DNA from: Rehmannia glutinosa
Taxonomy: Eukaryota > Streptophyta > Magnoliopsida > Lamiales > Orobanchaceae
Length of the DNA stretch: 64,000 bases
Direction: 5' to 3'
Assembly (NCBI GenBank): GCA_016081115.2
Contig: JABTTQ020002534.1
Coordinates: 62,001 to 126,000 of the forward strand
The position numbers and the translations under genes were made by a program. Shown here piece after piece: positions 12,144 through 24,084 of this stretch; position 1 is the stretch's first letter, and the number at the start of each line of letters is the position of its first letter. The notes beneath the pieces are model-generated. The model saw only the letters and a program-made list of their open reading frames with translations, was not told where the DNA came from and searched no databases.

Positions 12144-13560
12144 CAAAGTAGTCATTGTCACTTATTTTTAACTTCACCGCAAGTGTACGGTGATATTTAT
12201 AGAATAGGGTTAGCAAGGTCGAATCCACAGGGACTAATAAATTAATGTACTAAGTACTGGATTGTAATAGCCTTATTTTTATTTAGACTATCGAAAGTTG
12301 AAGGATTGGTTTTGTAAACTAAAACAGAAATTTATCTTAAAATAAACAAAGTAAAGATTGATTGAACGATCAAGAAGATGAATGGATTTCTGGGTTATGG
12401 TTTCAGTTAATATCCTCTTTTATTATCATATTAATCAAACCAAAGTTAAACTTATTCTTCCCTATAGACCAATCACAAAAGTAATTTACCCTCTCTCTCG
12501 AGATGCATGTAAAAGCGTTGATTGGAATATCTATGCTAGCATCTCAACTCAACATGAGATATCCAACTCCCAAAAGCTCAAAAGTTATAAAGCCTCACGA
12601 ATATTCACAGACTTTTCAATCATGCAGAATATTCATGTCAAGTACTCATAGATCTAGTATTGAAACTCATCGGTTAGAATTATGAATCAATATATCAAAC
12701 AAGTTAAACCAAACGCATTTTGATAAAACAAGAATTAAAGCAAAGTACTTGAATAGGGTTGGAAAACATTAACTTCAATTGTAATTAATCATCAAATAAA
12801 AGTATCCATTAATCTACTCTCAAACCCGGGAATTACAAGGTGTTTAGCTAGACATAGAAAACAAATAATCCATAGACAAATTATTCATGTTCATGTCTAA
12901 CTAATTGAAAAATAAAAATACTATGGAATGAGTGAACTCGGGGATGATGACGATCTCTCTATCTATCTTAAATCCTCGAAGGTGTGGTTGCGGTCTTGAT
13001 CGATCTCTCCAATTCTCCGGTGGAAGATTGCTCTTTTCTCTGCTTTCTAGGGCAAAAATCAGTGTATCCTTGTTTGTGGCCGCCTCGTCTCTATTTGTAC
13101 TTCGATCGGGTCGAAAACCTAGTTCGAAATAGATCAGACTCTGTTTTCCTGCACAGGCGCACGGGCCGTGCGCTAGAGCACGCCCAACCCATGCTGGATG
13201 CCGCATAAACTTCCACATTGCTGAAGGATGCATGGGTCGTGCGCTAGAGCACGACCAACCCATGATTGTAGTCGAAGGTTGAAGCTCAATGTTGGCTAGC
13301 GCACGGGTAGTGCTAGGGTTGCACGCCCTGCCCGTGCTTACCTTCTACACTTGATACTCAGCCATTTTCCTCTGTTTTTTGGTTTGTCTGACTTCTTCTC
13401 GATTCAACTCCGAACTTCGTACATTATGTCAATCATTGGCGGTTCTTTATCGCAATGCTCCCAATTGTTGCCAAAATACTACAATTATCAATAAATTCCT
13501 ACAAAACGAGCAAAGCGTAATCCTTTTCCACAAAATAGGAATAAAGCCCTATTTACTCAT
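12144..13560 (-). repeat. LTR-like insertion of another retroelement (solo LTR)
   Basis: About 1.4 kb of non-coding DNA separates the Copia RNase H end from its LTR. Its left part, with a CCGCAAGTGTACGG-type motif and a TCGAATCCACAGGGAC box, resembles ends of large plant LTRs. On the minus strand it would end in GTGACA near 12144. It contains a GC-rich patch (13150-13345) with two direct copies of a GTGCGCTAGAGCACG segment. I did not find a clean target-site duplication, so the boundaries are approximate. Confidence 0.5.
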
Positions 13561-15988
13561 GTAATGCATGCATAGCAACACATTCTAGCCAAAATTAAGC
13601 CCAAAATACATGCAAAAGACATGTCAATCAAGAGTAAAGCAGAACCAATGCGGGAAGCTTGTGACAGAGCAAAATTGAACCGATGAGAAGACAATGGTTT
13701 GGTGAAAAGATTAGCAGTCGATCTTGTAAGAAATGAACCTAATGTCAACATCTTTGCTAAGCACCTCTCCCTAACAAAGTGTACATCAATCTCTATATGT
13801 TTAGTTCTAGCATGAAACACAGGATTGAAAGCCATAGCCAATGCACTCATACTATCACACCACAACAGAAAAGACCTCTCAGTTTTAATGTTTAACTCCT
13901 GCAGAAAGATTGCAACCGAGACAAGATCAGTTGTAGTGTCAGCCAAGGACCTATACTCACTCTCAGCACTACTCCGGGAAACCACATTCTGCTTTTTGGC
14001 ACTCCACAACAACAAATTTCCACCAAGAAGAACACAATGACCACCTGTAGACCTCATATCATCCACACAACTTGCCAAATCCGCATCTGAGTATGCTTCA
14101 AGAAGCATACAGTTTGCTAGTTTAAAGATCACACCCACATACATGGTTCCTTTTAAGTACCTCAAGAGATGTTTACAAGTAAGCCAATGATTCATAGTAG
14201 GTTGATGAAGAAATTGGCGTAACTTGTTGAGTGTAAAGGCAATGTTAGGACTAGTAAGTGTCAAATATTGACGTTTACCAACAACACTTCTATAAAATTA
14301 TGGCTGATCAAACAACTTACTATCCAACAATGACAACTTCTGACTAGTGTTGATAGGAGTAGGAGAAGATTTACAATGCAACATATTTGTAGTAACAAGC
14401 CACGACTGTCGAAACGGGTCGATGAGGTGGGCCAGCCCGCGGCCGCCAAGGTGGCAGGCCGAGAAAACCTCAGCCCAATCCAACCCGTCTTGGGCTGCGG
14501 GTTGGGCGGGTCGGCCCGCCAAAAATTTAAAAAAAATAATAAAGTAAAATAACATATTTTTTTATTAATATTATTAATTTTAATAAATTAAATATACTAA
14601 TGGATAACAAGTACATATTTTATAAAAATATTATATACACTTTTATAAGAGATAAAAATATAAAATATCAATTACACTATCTTTTTATCTATTTTATTTA
14701 ATTTTTCTTTTTTTTTCTTTTTTTTTTATTTCTGGCGGGCTAGCCCGCGGTTGGCAAGCCCGTTTAGGCCCGCCCCTTGGCGGGCTACTAAATACTTAAC
14801 CCACCTCCCTACCTTAGGCAAGGCGGGCCGGGCTGGCCCGACGGGCCTGACCTATTTTGACAGTTCTAAAGCAAGTCATGGATATACTTAGACTGACTGA
14901 GAACCAACCCTGCAGAGGTTCTATGAGCTTCCAAGCCCAAGAAATAATCCACTTCTCCTAGAGTTTTTAAAGCAAATTGTTCATTGAGGAGATGAATAAC
15001 ACTGGATATTTGCATAGATCACTACCAGTAAGGAGAATGTCATCCATATAAATGAGAATGAACAATTGAACACCTATAGAAGGCTTAAAAAAAGAGATGA
15101 GTCTGAAACTGATTGCTTGAACCCAATAGAACTCAGAAAACCTGTAAGCTTGAGGAACCAGGCCCTGGGAGCCTGCTTAAGACCATACAGGGCTTTTGAA
15201 GCTTGCAAACATGTGTAAGATAGACAGAGTCAACAAAATCCTCAGGTTGAGACATATAGATTATTTCTTTGAGATCACCATTTAAAAAGCATTGTTAACA
15301 TCAATCATTGAACACTCCATTGATTTGTGACATCCAAAGTAAAAATCAAATGAATGGTACAAGGTTTAATAACAGGACTGAAGGTCTCATGAAAATCAAC
15401 ACCAGTTGTTTGTTCAAAACCCCTTGCTACCAATCTAGCCTTGAATTTATCAACATCACCATTAACCTTGTACTTAACTCTAAACACCCACTTGTTGCTG
15501 ATTATATTCATATCTGAGGTACAAGGAACCCAACACCAAGTTTTCTTATCCATAAGGGAATTAAACTCAGCCTGCATATCATCTTTCCATCTAGAATAAT
15601 TCAAGGCAGCAATAACAGTATATGGTTCAAGTTCAAGAGAAGAAGATGAATAAACAGAGAAGGCCTTAGGTTTAGCAATGCCATTTTTTGACCCTGTTAC
15701 CATGGGATTAGAAACAGGAACAGTGGGCGGAGGAGGGGAATCAAGAGGAGAAAGTTCAACTCTGAGTTGTATACCTGGAGGAGAAGGGGTTGGAGAAGAA
15801 GGAGATGGGGATGCCTGAGGAGAAGAATTGGAAGTAGAGGTAATTGGCAATGAAGAAGATAGAGGAAGAACATAAAGGCAATTTGAGGAAGCAGACATAG
15901 GACCATGGATAGATTTTGATTGAAACAACTCAAGATAAGGAGAAAGAAAACTCACCCGTATCTCATTTCTTCTGCTAATATTTTTCAA
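13561..15988 (-). pseudogene. Copia reverse transcriptase-RNase H, 3' half of pol
   Basis: Reading right to left: a serine/proline-rich linker, then the Copia RT start (KTWCWVP, NKWVFRVKYKVNGDVDKFKA, RLVARGFEQTTGVDF, ETFSPVIK). The middle of RT follows with a YMDD box (near 15045) and ALYGLKQAPRAW, broken by stops and frameshifts. RNase H ends at about 13600 (DADLASCVDDMRSTGGHCV, SSAESEYRSLA, ARTKHIEIDVHFVRE). A MITE interrupts it at 14403-14868. This half belongs with the gag-protease-integrase half at 17491-19785, from which it was separated by an inversion. Confidence 0.85.
14403..14868. mobile_element. hAT-type MITE inside the Copia pol
   Basis: A 466-bp insertion with GC-rich ends and an AT-rich core. 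The left end reads GACTGTCGAAACGGGTC. The complement of the right end is GAACTGTCAAAATAGGTC, a near-matching terminal inverted repeat. Both ends continue into GGCCAGCCCG-type sequence. It splits an otherwise continuous Copia reading frame. The flanking bases are similar (ACAAG/GCAAG) but the duplication is degraded. Confidence 0.75.
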
Positions 15989-15989
15989 A

Positions 15990-17234
15990 CGTTAGTAATA
16001 TTATATCTCATAAAAGGTAACCAAATTACATAGCCTTGTACCAACTGGTTACAAAATCCCAGGATCAAAAAATCCAAGAAGGAAACGGGGGGTACCATTC
16101 CATGGAATTTACCCCCTCAATAGCAAATGAAGCTAATCTATTACAAACAATGTTAAACCTATCACACTTAGAACTAAAAGAAATAGAAGAAAACATGCTT
16201 TTGAAAAGATAGATGTCTTCGGCAATTGACTTGCACCCAAGCTCGAATTCATGAGCATTATCAAGTAGCAAAACAAATCTCCTTCACCTATATCCTCACA
16301 ATCACCTCAACATCTTTCCAAGCTGAAGCCTTAACCATACCAAGCTGAATGGCAGTCAGAGACTCTTCCACAGAGCAACATAAATTACTCCTAAAAGAAC
16401 ACCATGCCAACAAGGGTATACCAGCAACATCAAGGATCACACCTCCCAAACCAAATCCACCAACAGAACAAGAGATGGCACTGACTATGCAATGCAAAAG
16501 TTCTACCCTTTTATTCAAAATCACCCCATTTTGAAAACCAGGAGCAAGCTCCACAGGAACAAGTAATAAATTCAAATCCTTTTCACCTACATCTTTAAAC
16601 TCCATCCACTCCTCCCAAGCCAAATCCACAACCTTTTTTTTCTGTTTTCAAATTTTTTTTTGGAAAAGCCACAAGTTTCTACTATTCCAAATCCACCATA
16701 AAATGTAGACAGATACTTGAATTCTCTGAGCTGCACACTTTTGTTTTTTTAGCACAACAAATATTTGCCCACCACACAAGAAAAAAGACTCCCTCCTCCA
16801 ACACCCCTACCCACTGAACTGGAGCCAGCTTCCAGATTTTTTGAGCTCTAATACATGTAAAAAAAGTGTTCCAAGTTCTCATTCTCTTCCCCACATAAAC
16901 ACCACAAAGGATCAGCAGTCGCACCCTTTCTGATGATTTGATCATTTGTGGCAACAAAGTGATGCCAGCTTTTCCAAATAAAATGTTTCAGATTTTCCTT
17001 CACCTTCAGTTTCCAAGTGGTTCTCCATATTGCAACATTTCTATGTTTGGATATGCTAGATTCAGGACCCTCCAACCTAGCCAACTTACACTTCAGGGCA
17101 GCTGCATAAGCAGAACTAACAGAAAAATTCTCTGATTTTTCAAAATGCAAAATAATTCTGTCCCTACCAATATTTTTATAAATAGGAATTTTCAAAATCA
17201 AATCTACATCAGAAAGAACAAAAGTCATTTTAAT
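15990..17234 (-). pseudogene. LINE A, zf-RVT and RNase H part (inverted)
   Basis: Minus-strand LINE sequence. Near 17228 the frame gives FSVSSAYAAALKCKL, then KLKVKENLKHFIWKSWHH and a CLCGEENENLEHFF zinc-binding motif, the zf-RVT domain of plant LINEs. The following frames (16629-16288 and on to 16065) give an RNase H-like domain ending in a WYPPFPSW tail. At about 15990-16010 the sequence ends in a short A-run, likely the LINE 3' end. Its first residues continue the last residues of LINE A at 11921, so both are one element. Confidence 0.8.
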
Positions 17235-17240
17235 AAGTTC

Positions 17241-17416
17241 TATTGCGTATCAGTTAGACTTAACTACCTAATGGTTAAGCTAACCATTTTCTGTTAGGTT
17301 AGTTAAGTTTACTGTTTCATTAACACAACCCCCATTCCCTTTGTATATAAAGACTTCATGTAATCAGTAAATGAATGAGAAAAGCTTATGATTCTTCTAT
17401 TTGTTTAATATATGTT
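17241..17416 (+). repeat. Copia 5' LTR
   Basis: 176 bp, the inverted partner of 11922-12106. It contains a TATATAAAG promoter-like box near 17344 and is followed directly by the primer-binding site. The terminal bases are not a clean TG...CA in either copy, so they may be mutated or my ends may be off by a base or two. Confidence 0.85.
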
Positions 17417-17417
17417 A

Positions 17418-17430
17418 TGGTATCTAGAGT
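17418..17430 (+). other. Copia primer-binding site (initiator Met tRNA type)
   Basis: TGGTATCTAGAG follows the LTR by one base. It resembles the TGGTATCAGAGC site used by plant Copia elements with initiator methionine tRNA. Confidence 0.75.
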
Positions 17431-17490
17431 TGGGATCTTCCCTCCTCGATGGTGTAAATTTTTTCCGGCCATCTTCTTCAGCGACTCAAT

Positions 17491-19785
17491 GTTTTGTCAT
17501 GGCATCTCCGATGTCCATTGTATCTACAATTCCTCATTTCAATTCTCTCTCAATTTGTTTTGATCATACCAATCACAATTTTTGGAGAATTCAAGTGTTA
17601 ACTATGGTGCGTGCGCATGGCTTTGAGGATTTCCTCTTTTGTACTTCATCTCCTCCGTTGAAGTTCATTGGTGATGGTTCTTATACTTCAACGATGGATT
17701 CTGATATTAATCCAGACTATCTTCTCATCGTGATCAGTTTTTGATGAGCTGGTTACTATCTTCCATTGGTGAGTCTATTCTTGGACATGTCAGTCGATGC
17801 TCAAATGCACATGAGGTATGGTCAATTTTGGAGAAATTGTTTGTTTTGTTACTCAGTCCAAGGCTCGAGCTATGCAGCTGCGATTTTTGCTGCAAACCAT
17901 GAAGAAAGGAGATCTCACAATTGATGCATATATCCTTAAGATGAAAAATCTGGCTGATGATTTAAATGTTGTCGGTCACACTATTTCCGATGATTAATTG
18001 GTGTTGTATATTCTTGGTGGATTAAGTGTTGAATACGAATCTATTGTTGCTAATATCACTACATGTGTTGATTTTATCTCTCTACAGGAAACTCAATTTG
18101 TTCTGCAAACGCATGAAATGCGCATTCAAAATTATATGTCTACCGGTAATATTGTTGCTCATTCAAGTGTTCTTCAAACTAAGACTTCTGAGTCTATTCC
18201 ATCTGCTAATATTGCTCAATATAATGGAAGTTTCATATGAGGATGTAGGTTTTCTCGAGGTAAGGGCAGAGGTAGAAATGGTCGTGGTGGTTTTTACAGA
18301 TCTCAAAGTAAACATGTTTGCCAATTATGTTGAAAACCAAATCATATTGCTCTCAAGTGTTTTAAACGTTTTGATGTCAGCTTTATTGGTTCCTCTAATG
18401 CCGATTCTGAGTCTCCATAGGCCTATTTTGTTGGAGTTAATTCTTCTATTCCTGATCCTAATTGGCATCTTGACAGTGGAGCAACAAATCATATGACAGC
18501 CAATATGGAAAATCTCACTCTCAATGCATCTAACTATCAAGGTCCGGACAAGTTAGCGGTAGGTAATGGTTCAACTCTCTCCATTTCTCATACTGGTGAT
18601 TCTTTTTTTCCTTCTTATAGTCAATGCAAGTCTTTCCTTCTTAATAACATTCTTTTTGTCCCTCAAATAACCAAAAACCTCCTCAGTATATCACAATTCA
18701 CTAGAGATAACAATGTTCTAATTGAATTTCATCACAGTTATTGTTTTGTCAAGGACAACTCCAACAAGCTGATCCTTCTGGCAGGGGTGCTTAAGGATGG
18801 GCTCTATCATCTTGATTTCACTCATTTTAGGTCTAAATTATTTTTTACTCAGCCTACTGTTTTAGTTCTTGTTTGTAATAATGTTTCTATACCTAAGGCT
18901 ACTTGTAATTCAACATTTGTTGTTGTTTCTTCTTGTAAGTTTGTTTCTCAGTCTTCTTTTCCAGTTGCTTGTACTGCTACTAGACATGTTGATATCTATG
19001 TTTGGCATAATAAATGGGGACATCCTTGTGCTGCTGCTCCCTCTCATGTTTTACATAGTCTGAACATTAACTTTCCTTCCTCTGCTTTAAAATTCTGTGA
19101 AACATGCCAACTTGGTAAACTTCACAATATGTCTTTTCCTCCTCAACCAACTAAAACCTCTTTTCCATTTCAACTCATCCATTCAGACCTTTGGGGTCCA
19201 TCTCATGTTCCTTCTAGTGATGGATACAAATACTACATTCACTTTGTAGATGATTTTACAAGGTACACTTGGATTTTTCCTCTGAAACTAAAATCTGAAG
19301 CTTCTTCTGTATTTCAACAGTTTAACTCTTTTGTTGAAAGACAATTTCAAACCAAAATAATATGCCTTCAAACTCATTGGGGTGGTGAATATAGGTCATT
19401 GGTTCCTATTCTTGCTCATTTGGGTTCATTTGGGTATACAATTCAGGCATCCTTGTCCATATTTGCACCAACAACATGGTAGGGCTGAGAGGAAACATTT
19501 GCATATTGTAGAAATGGTATTTTCATTACTTGCACAAGCTCATATGCATCTTAAGTATTGGTGGGATGATTTTCTTTCTGCTATTTTCATTATTAATAGA
19601 CTTCCCGCAGATGTGCTTAAAAATTCTTCTCCCTTTTAGACATTGTTTGGCACTATACTCGACTACTCCTATCTTAAGGTGTTTTGTTGCAGTTATTATC
19701 CTTACCTTCGCCCTTATCACAATCACAAGTTTCAATTCAGGTCTGAAAAGTGTTTCTTTCTTCATTATAGTCCATCTCATAAAGG
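17491..19785 (+). pseudogene. Copia gag-protease-integrase, 5' half of polyprotein
   Basis: The start codon at 17491 opens MASPMSIVSTIPHF, followed by a Copia Gag (FDHTNHNFWRIQV..MVRAHGFEDFL). A zinc knuckle lies near 18314-18361 (CQLC-stop-KPNHIALKC, the glycine codon now a stop). The protease LDSGATNHM is near 18470, then the pre-integrase HHCC region ending CETCQLGK, then the integrase core with HSDLWGP. The second catalytic aspartate is changed to histidine (THWGGEY where TDWGGEY is usual). Frameshifts near 17730, 17850 and 19440 and several stops show it is dead. It stops at 19785 against the poly-T of LINE B, just before where RT should start. RT is at 15988 in the opposite orientation. 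Confidence 0.9.
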
Positions 19786-20399
19786 TTTTTTTTTTTTTTT
19801 TTTTTTAATCAAAATAACACCCCTGGGGGTGGGGGATTGAGGCGTGATCCCCTACCTGTATATCAAATAATCAAGGGGTCATACAATGTCATGCCCATAT
19901 AAAGTGGAGAAAATCAAATAACAAGTGATCTATCACTACGATATCTAGAAAGACTATCATAATGAGAATCTAAAAATACAAGGAGAGCCAATGATCTATG
20001 AAAATCAAGCTCGGATATCCCACCGGTCCATCCGAATGAGCGCAAAGGAGGTGGTGAGAAGCCGTGCCCTCATCAACAATATGATCGCTAAGGCGGCCGC
20101 TCCCAAAGCCGCTAGGTGATCGCCGGTCGATTTCTCTCTGTGTATGTGGGAAATCGAGTATCAAGGTCCTCAACATGTTCCGAATGTGAGTCGGTGTATG
20201 TTGAACCGCCAAGAGCTGGAGGCCACCGATGTGATCGTGGTGACTACCGCGCCCAAGGCCCAACTCGATCCAAATCAAGTGAGAAGCCGGGCATGCCGCA
20301 ATCCCATCTCAAGCGCTAGTAGCTCGGCATGGAAGCTAGACACCGCCTGGAAGGAATCGTGAAACGCCAACATAAGTCCGCCCAAATGATCCCGTATCA

Positions 20400-23300
20400 A
20401 TCCCCTCCGCGCCTATCAATGTGCCTGGATCAAACGAACCATCCGTGTTCGCCTTGACCGAGGAGCCGAGGAGCTCGCCAAATCACCATCATCGCCCTGC
20501 GTGGAACTGTGGTGGAGCACCGCAAAAATCCAACAAGAGGGAAGCATCGCACTAACTGATGGGTTCGAGGCCGACCAAACAAGGATCCGAGATACCTCCA
20601 CCGCCAAATAATGTGAGATGCCAAGAAAGGAATTTGTCGATGCTTGACACTATTCCTTTCCGTCCCCGACAAAACCATAAAATCAAGCAGGAACCAAGAA
20701 ACTCAAGTGCCTCGTGTGTGATCCGTGTGTGCGGTTCCTCCAAAAGAAAGGAACAATATCATATCGGTGGTGTGTGGAAGTGTAGTGTCAAACCAAGGAA
20801 GAAAGTGATTCCACACTGATCAATAAAGATCATTCATCAAAAAAGAGGTGAGGATAGATTCGACACGAGGAGAAGAGTGTGGATTATTCAAGCAACACCA
20901 AGAACGTGAGTGAAGCGAGGAAGTGCCACGTGCTCGAAGCTTGATATCCACGGGGAAGACGACACGAAGGAGGCGCCAAAGGAATATGGAGATAGTAGGG
21001 ATAAGAGCATCGTTCCAAATGGCACCGCGAGAAGGTTCGAGCATTTCTACCCCTGAGAGAATCCCAGCGAGAAGACATAGAGAACCCACCGTGAGAGGTA
21101 AGCATCCACCGCATGATATCCTCGGACCCAGCCAGAGAATCGGAACCCGGATATATCCTCAATGAGACTCTCGGGAAGCCCACATTTGGAGACAAGACCA
21201 GTGCGTCCTATCGCGATCCCACTCACCATCGCGAATAAACCAATCAATCGTCATGTGCCCCAAAGGTCGATCCAAACAATGATCCGTAAGCGGCCTGTGT
21301 CCAAGCCAAATATCATCCCGAAAGTTCGACCCGCTACCACCGCCAATAGACCAAAAAATCCGCTCCCGGGGCCCGACACCGATCCGCCTCAAGCGCTCCA
21401 CCGATGACTATGATTATGTGTTACAGAGGCTCTACAGGAGAAGCCCATTGTAACGATTGGCGATCAAGAATTGGGCCCACAACGAATGGCCCTCGCGTAA
21501 CCTCCACCACAACTTGTAATCGAAGGTGAAGGCGTCGCAATATCGAAAGTCGGCGCAACCCCAAACCGCCTCGTAAATAGGGTGGCAGATAATATCCCAA
21601 TCGATCCAATGAGTCTTCTTCTATCCCGCATAGGATCCCCAAAAGAATCTAGCCATGATCTCGCTCCAATCGCTGCAGAATCTGTCTTTGGCGGCCGCAT
21701 GACCAAGAATATGCAACGGGGTGGCCATTAGCGTGCTTCGAATAAGAGCGAGCCTACCACCAAAGGAGAGATGTCGATGCGACCACCCCGCAACTCTATC
21801 CAACATCCTCTCAATCATCGGGAGGAAGAGCTCTTTCGTCATTCGCCCCTTGAACAAAGGGACACCCAAATAAGTCATCGGCAAGTCATCGCGAACAAAG
21901 CGGTCGGCTCGTGCACCATGTGCTCCCACCCCGTCAATGTAACGTGGGGCCAAGAAGAAACTACTCTCCGTACACCGACCACCGCCAGTAAGAGCGAGAA
22001 TAGTGCTCGAGAAAGTGTCTCAACGTGACCAAACCATCCTCGCACCCTCGTGAAGATAACCACATCATCAAAGATAGGCGGATGCGCCACCGGAAAACCT
22101 CGTCGCGTCCGATAAATCATATCTCGGTGTCGGCTAATAGTGGAGTCAATCTCTCCAAGGATAAATACTCGCCGCGTGAACAAACAGAGCAGGAGATAAA
22201 GGATCCCGCCGCAGCCCCGAGTCGAAGGAAAATATCCAGAAGGGATACCATTAACCAGACAGAGAAGCCACAAAGTGCTCAATACAATCGCCAACCATAT
22301 CAATCCACCGAACGGGGAAGCCCATGTGAATCATAGCCGTATACAGAAATCCCACCGCACCCTATCATAAGCTTTAGCCATATCCACTTCATCACCACAT
22401 TAGGAATATCCGTGGCTAAGTTTCGATATCATGGATAAGCTCTCGCGCGAGCAATATGTTATCCGAGATGACACGACCGGGTGTGAAACCACTCGATTCG
22501 GCGACACAATCAAAGCGCGTAATCGAGACCAACCGCGCGTTCATAATCTTCGAGATAATCTTATTCGCCACGTTGCACGTGCTAATCGGCCGAAACTCAG
22601 TCCACTTCGAGGGTGAGGAGCTTTGAATGAGAACTAAGGATGTAGCCTGTGAACGTGGACGGCATGAGATTACCCGAGAAAAAGTCAACCACCGCATCCT
22701 CGACATCCGATCTCGACGAAATCCCAACATGATCTTTGAAAGAACAACGATGAGAATCCATCGGGCCCCGAAACACTAGACGGATCAATCCCAAACACCG
22801 CATCGCGAACCTCCCGAGCCGTCGGCATAAAGACAAAGTCCATCAAGATCAACGGAATCGAAGCGGGAAAGAACTCATCGACGGGAGTCGATACTCAAGT
22901 CAAGTCATATGGGGATCGAAAGAATCGAGTTGCCGTTTCCTCAATCTCGAGAATCTGCGTGATCGTCATCCCATCATCGCAATCGAGTGGATCTAGCGCG
23001 ACACCGCTTCGCTTAACAAACCGTGGAAAAACTTAGTGTTGCGCTCCCTCGATCGCCCACTTAATGACTTTCGGGCGCCAAAATCCTCCTCCATTTTTAA
23101 ACGAAGCTCATACTCACCACACAACGATGTAACTCACCGATGAGTCGGAGACGGATCACTATCATAAATGTACTGAGCAGCATAAACCGCTCATCATCCC
23201 GCCTAATCCGATCAAAAACATTACCAAACGCCTGGTGATTCCAAATCTTGAAGTCTGCGCTTGACCCTATTCAACTTGTGCCGCAAGCTTCTCATTCCAA

Positions 23301-24084
23301 AACGTTAGGATGCCCCATGCTTCCTTGACAACCCGCAAAAAAGTATGGTGACGTATCCACATATTTGAAATCGGAAAGAAGAACAAGGCACATGCGGTGC
23401 AAATCGACACGATATGAGTAAAGGAGCATGATCGGAGCGAACACGAGAAAGATGCGTAATAAGAGGAAGTAAACACATCACCGGTGTTCATTATACAAAG
23501 CCCTATCAAGCCCTCTCTCGAAGCCCACCTCTAGCCCATGTAAAGATAGACCCCTCACACCCCGCATCAAATAACTCACAATCCGCAATCATATAGGCAA
23601 AATCTAGCATTTCATCGACCTATCGAAGTGCCACCAATCCTCTCGTGATCATGCAAAAATGTTAAAGTCACCACTAACAAGCCAGGGTAACCCCTCCATA
23701 CTAATCGCAATCTCACGCAAGGTATCCCACAAAACAAATCTAGCTACTCTATCACACTTAGCATACACAAAAGTCAAATAAATAGGCTGAGGCAACAAAG
23801 CAGATGTCAACCTACAATGTAATAATTGTGCATGATCAACAAGAATGTCAAAGTGTAATCGAGCAAACAGACATAATCCAGATATGATTAGAACAATTAG
23901 ATAAGCCATCATCAAAGCCAAATCTACGACAATAGAAACTAAACTCAGGCAAAGTCATAGGTTCTAACAATGCAACAAAAGGCAATTTATGACGATTAAT
24001 TAACGCATGCAAATGACGTTGGCTGCCCGGATTAGCAATACCTCTCACATTCCACGTTAAAAAATTAATCGACATAATTAACAA
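20400..24084 (-). pseudogene. LINE B ORF2: endonuclease-RT-RNase H, decayed
   Basis: ORF2 begins at about 24084 with LTWNVRGIANPGSQRHL, the endonuclease start. SGDFNIFA near 23649 is the endonuclease GDFN motif. RT motifs appear at 22730-22500 (WTEFRPISTCNVANKIISK, ESSGFTPGRVISDNILLA). A damaged FDDVVIF box (normally FADD) is near 22055-22075, and WSHRHLSFGGRLALI near 21800 marks the RT tail. VKANTDGSFDPGT near 20450 is the RNase H start. The reading frame changes many times. From about 20000 to 23640 the DNA is unusually rich in CG dinucleotides compared with its surroundings. Confidence 0.85.

Noticed and set aside
12901..13263. 120-codon minus-strand frame and overlapping plus frames
   Set aside because: They fall in the GC-rich patch of an LTR-like insertion, contain direct DNA repeats and show no domain.
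16848..17228. An independent zinc-finger gene (CLCGEENENLEHFF)
   Set aside because: The motif and its surroundings are the zf-RVT domain of a LINE and continue LINE A.
20116..22616. Many GC-rich plus-strand frames in 20-22.6 kb
   Set aside because: They lie opposite recognisable LINE RT and RNase H motifs on the minus strand. High GC removes stop codons and creates spurious frames.
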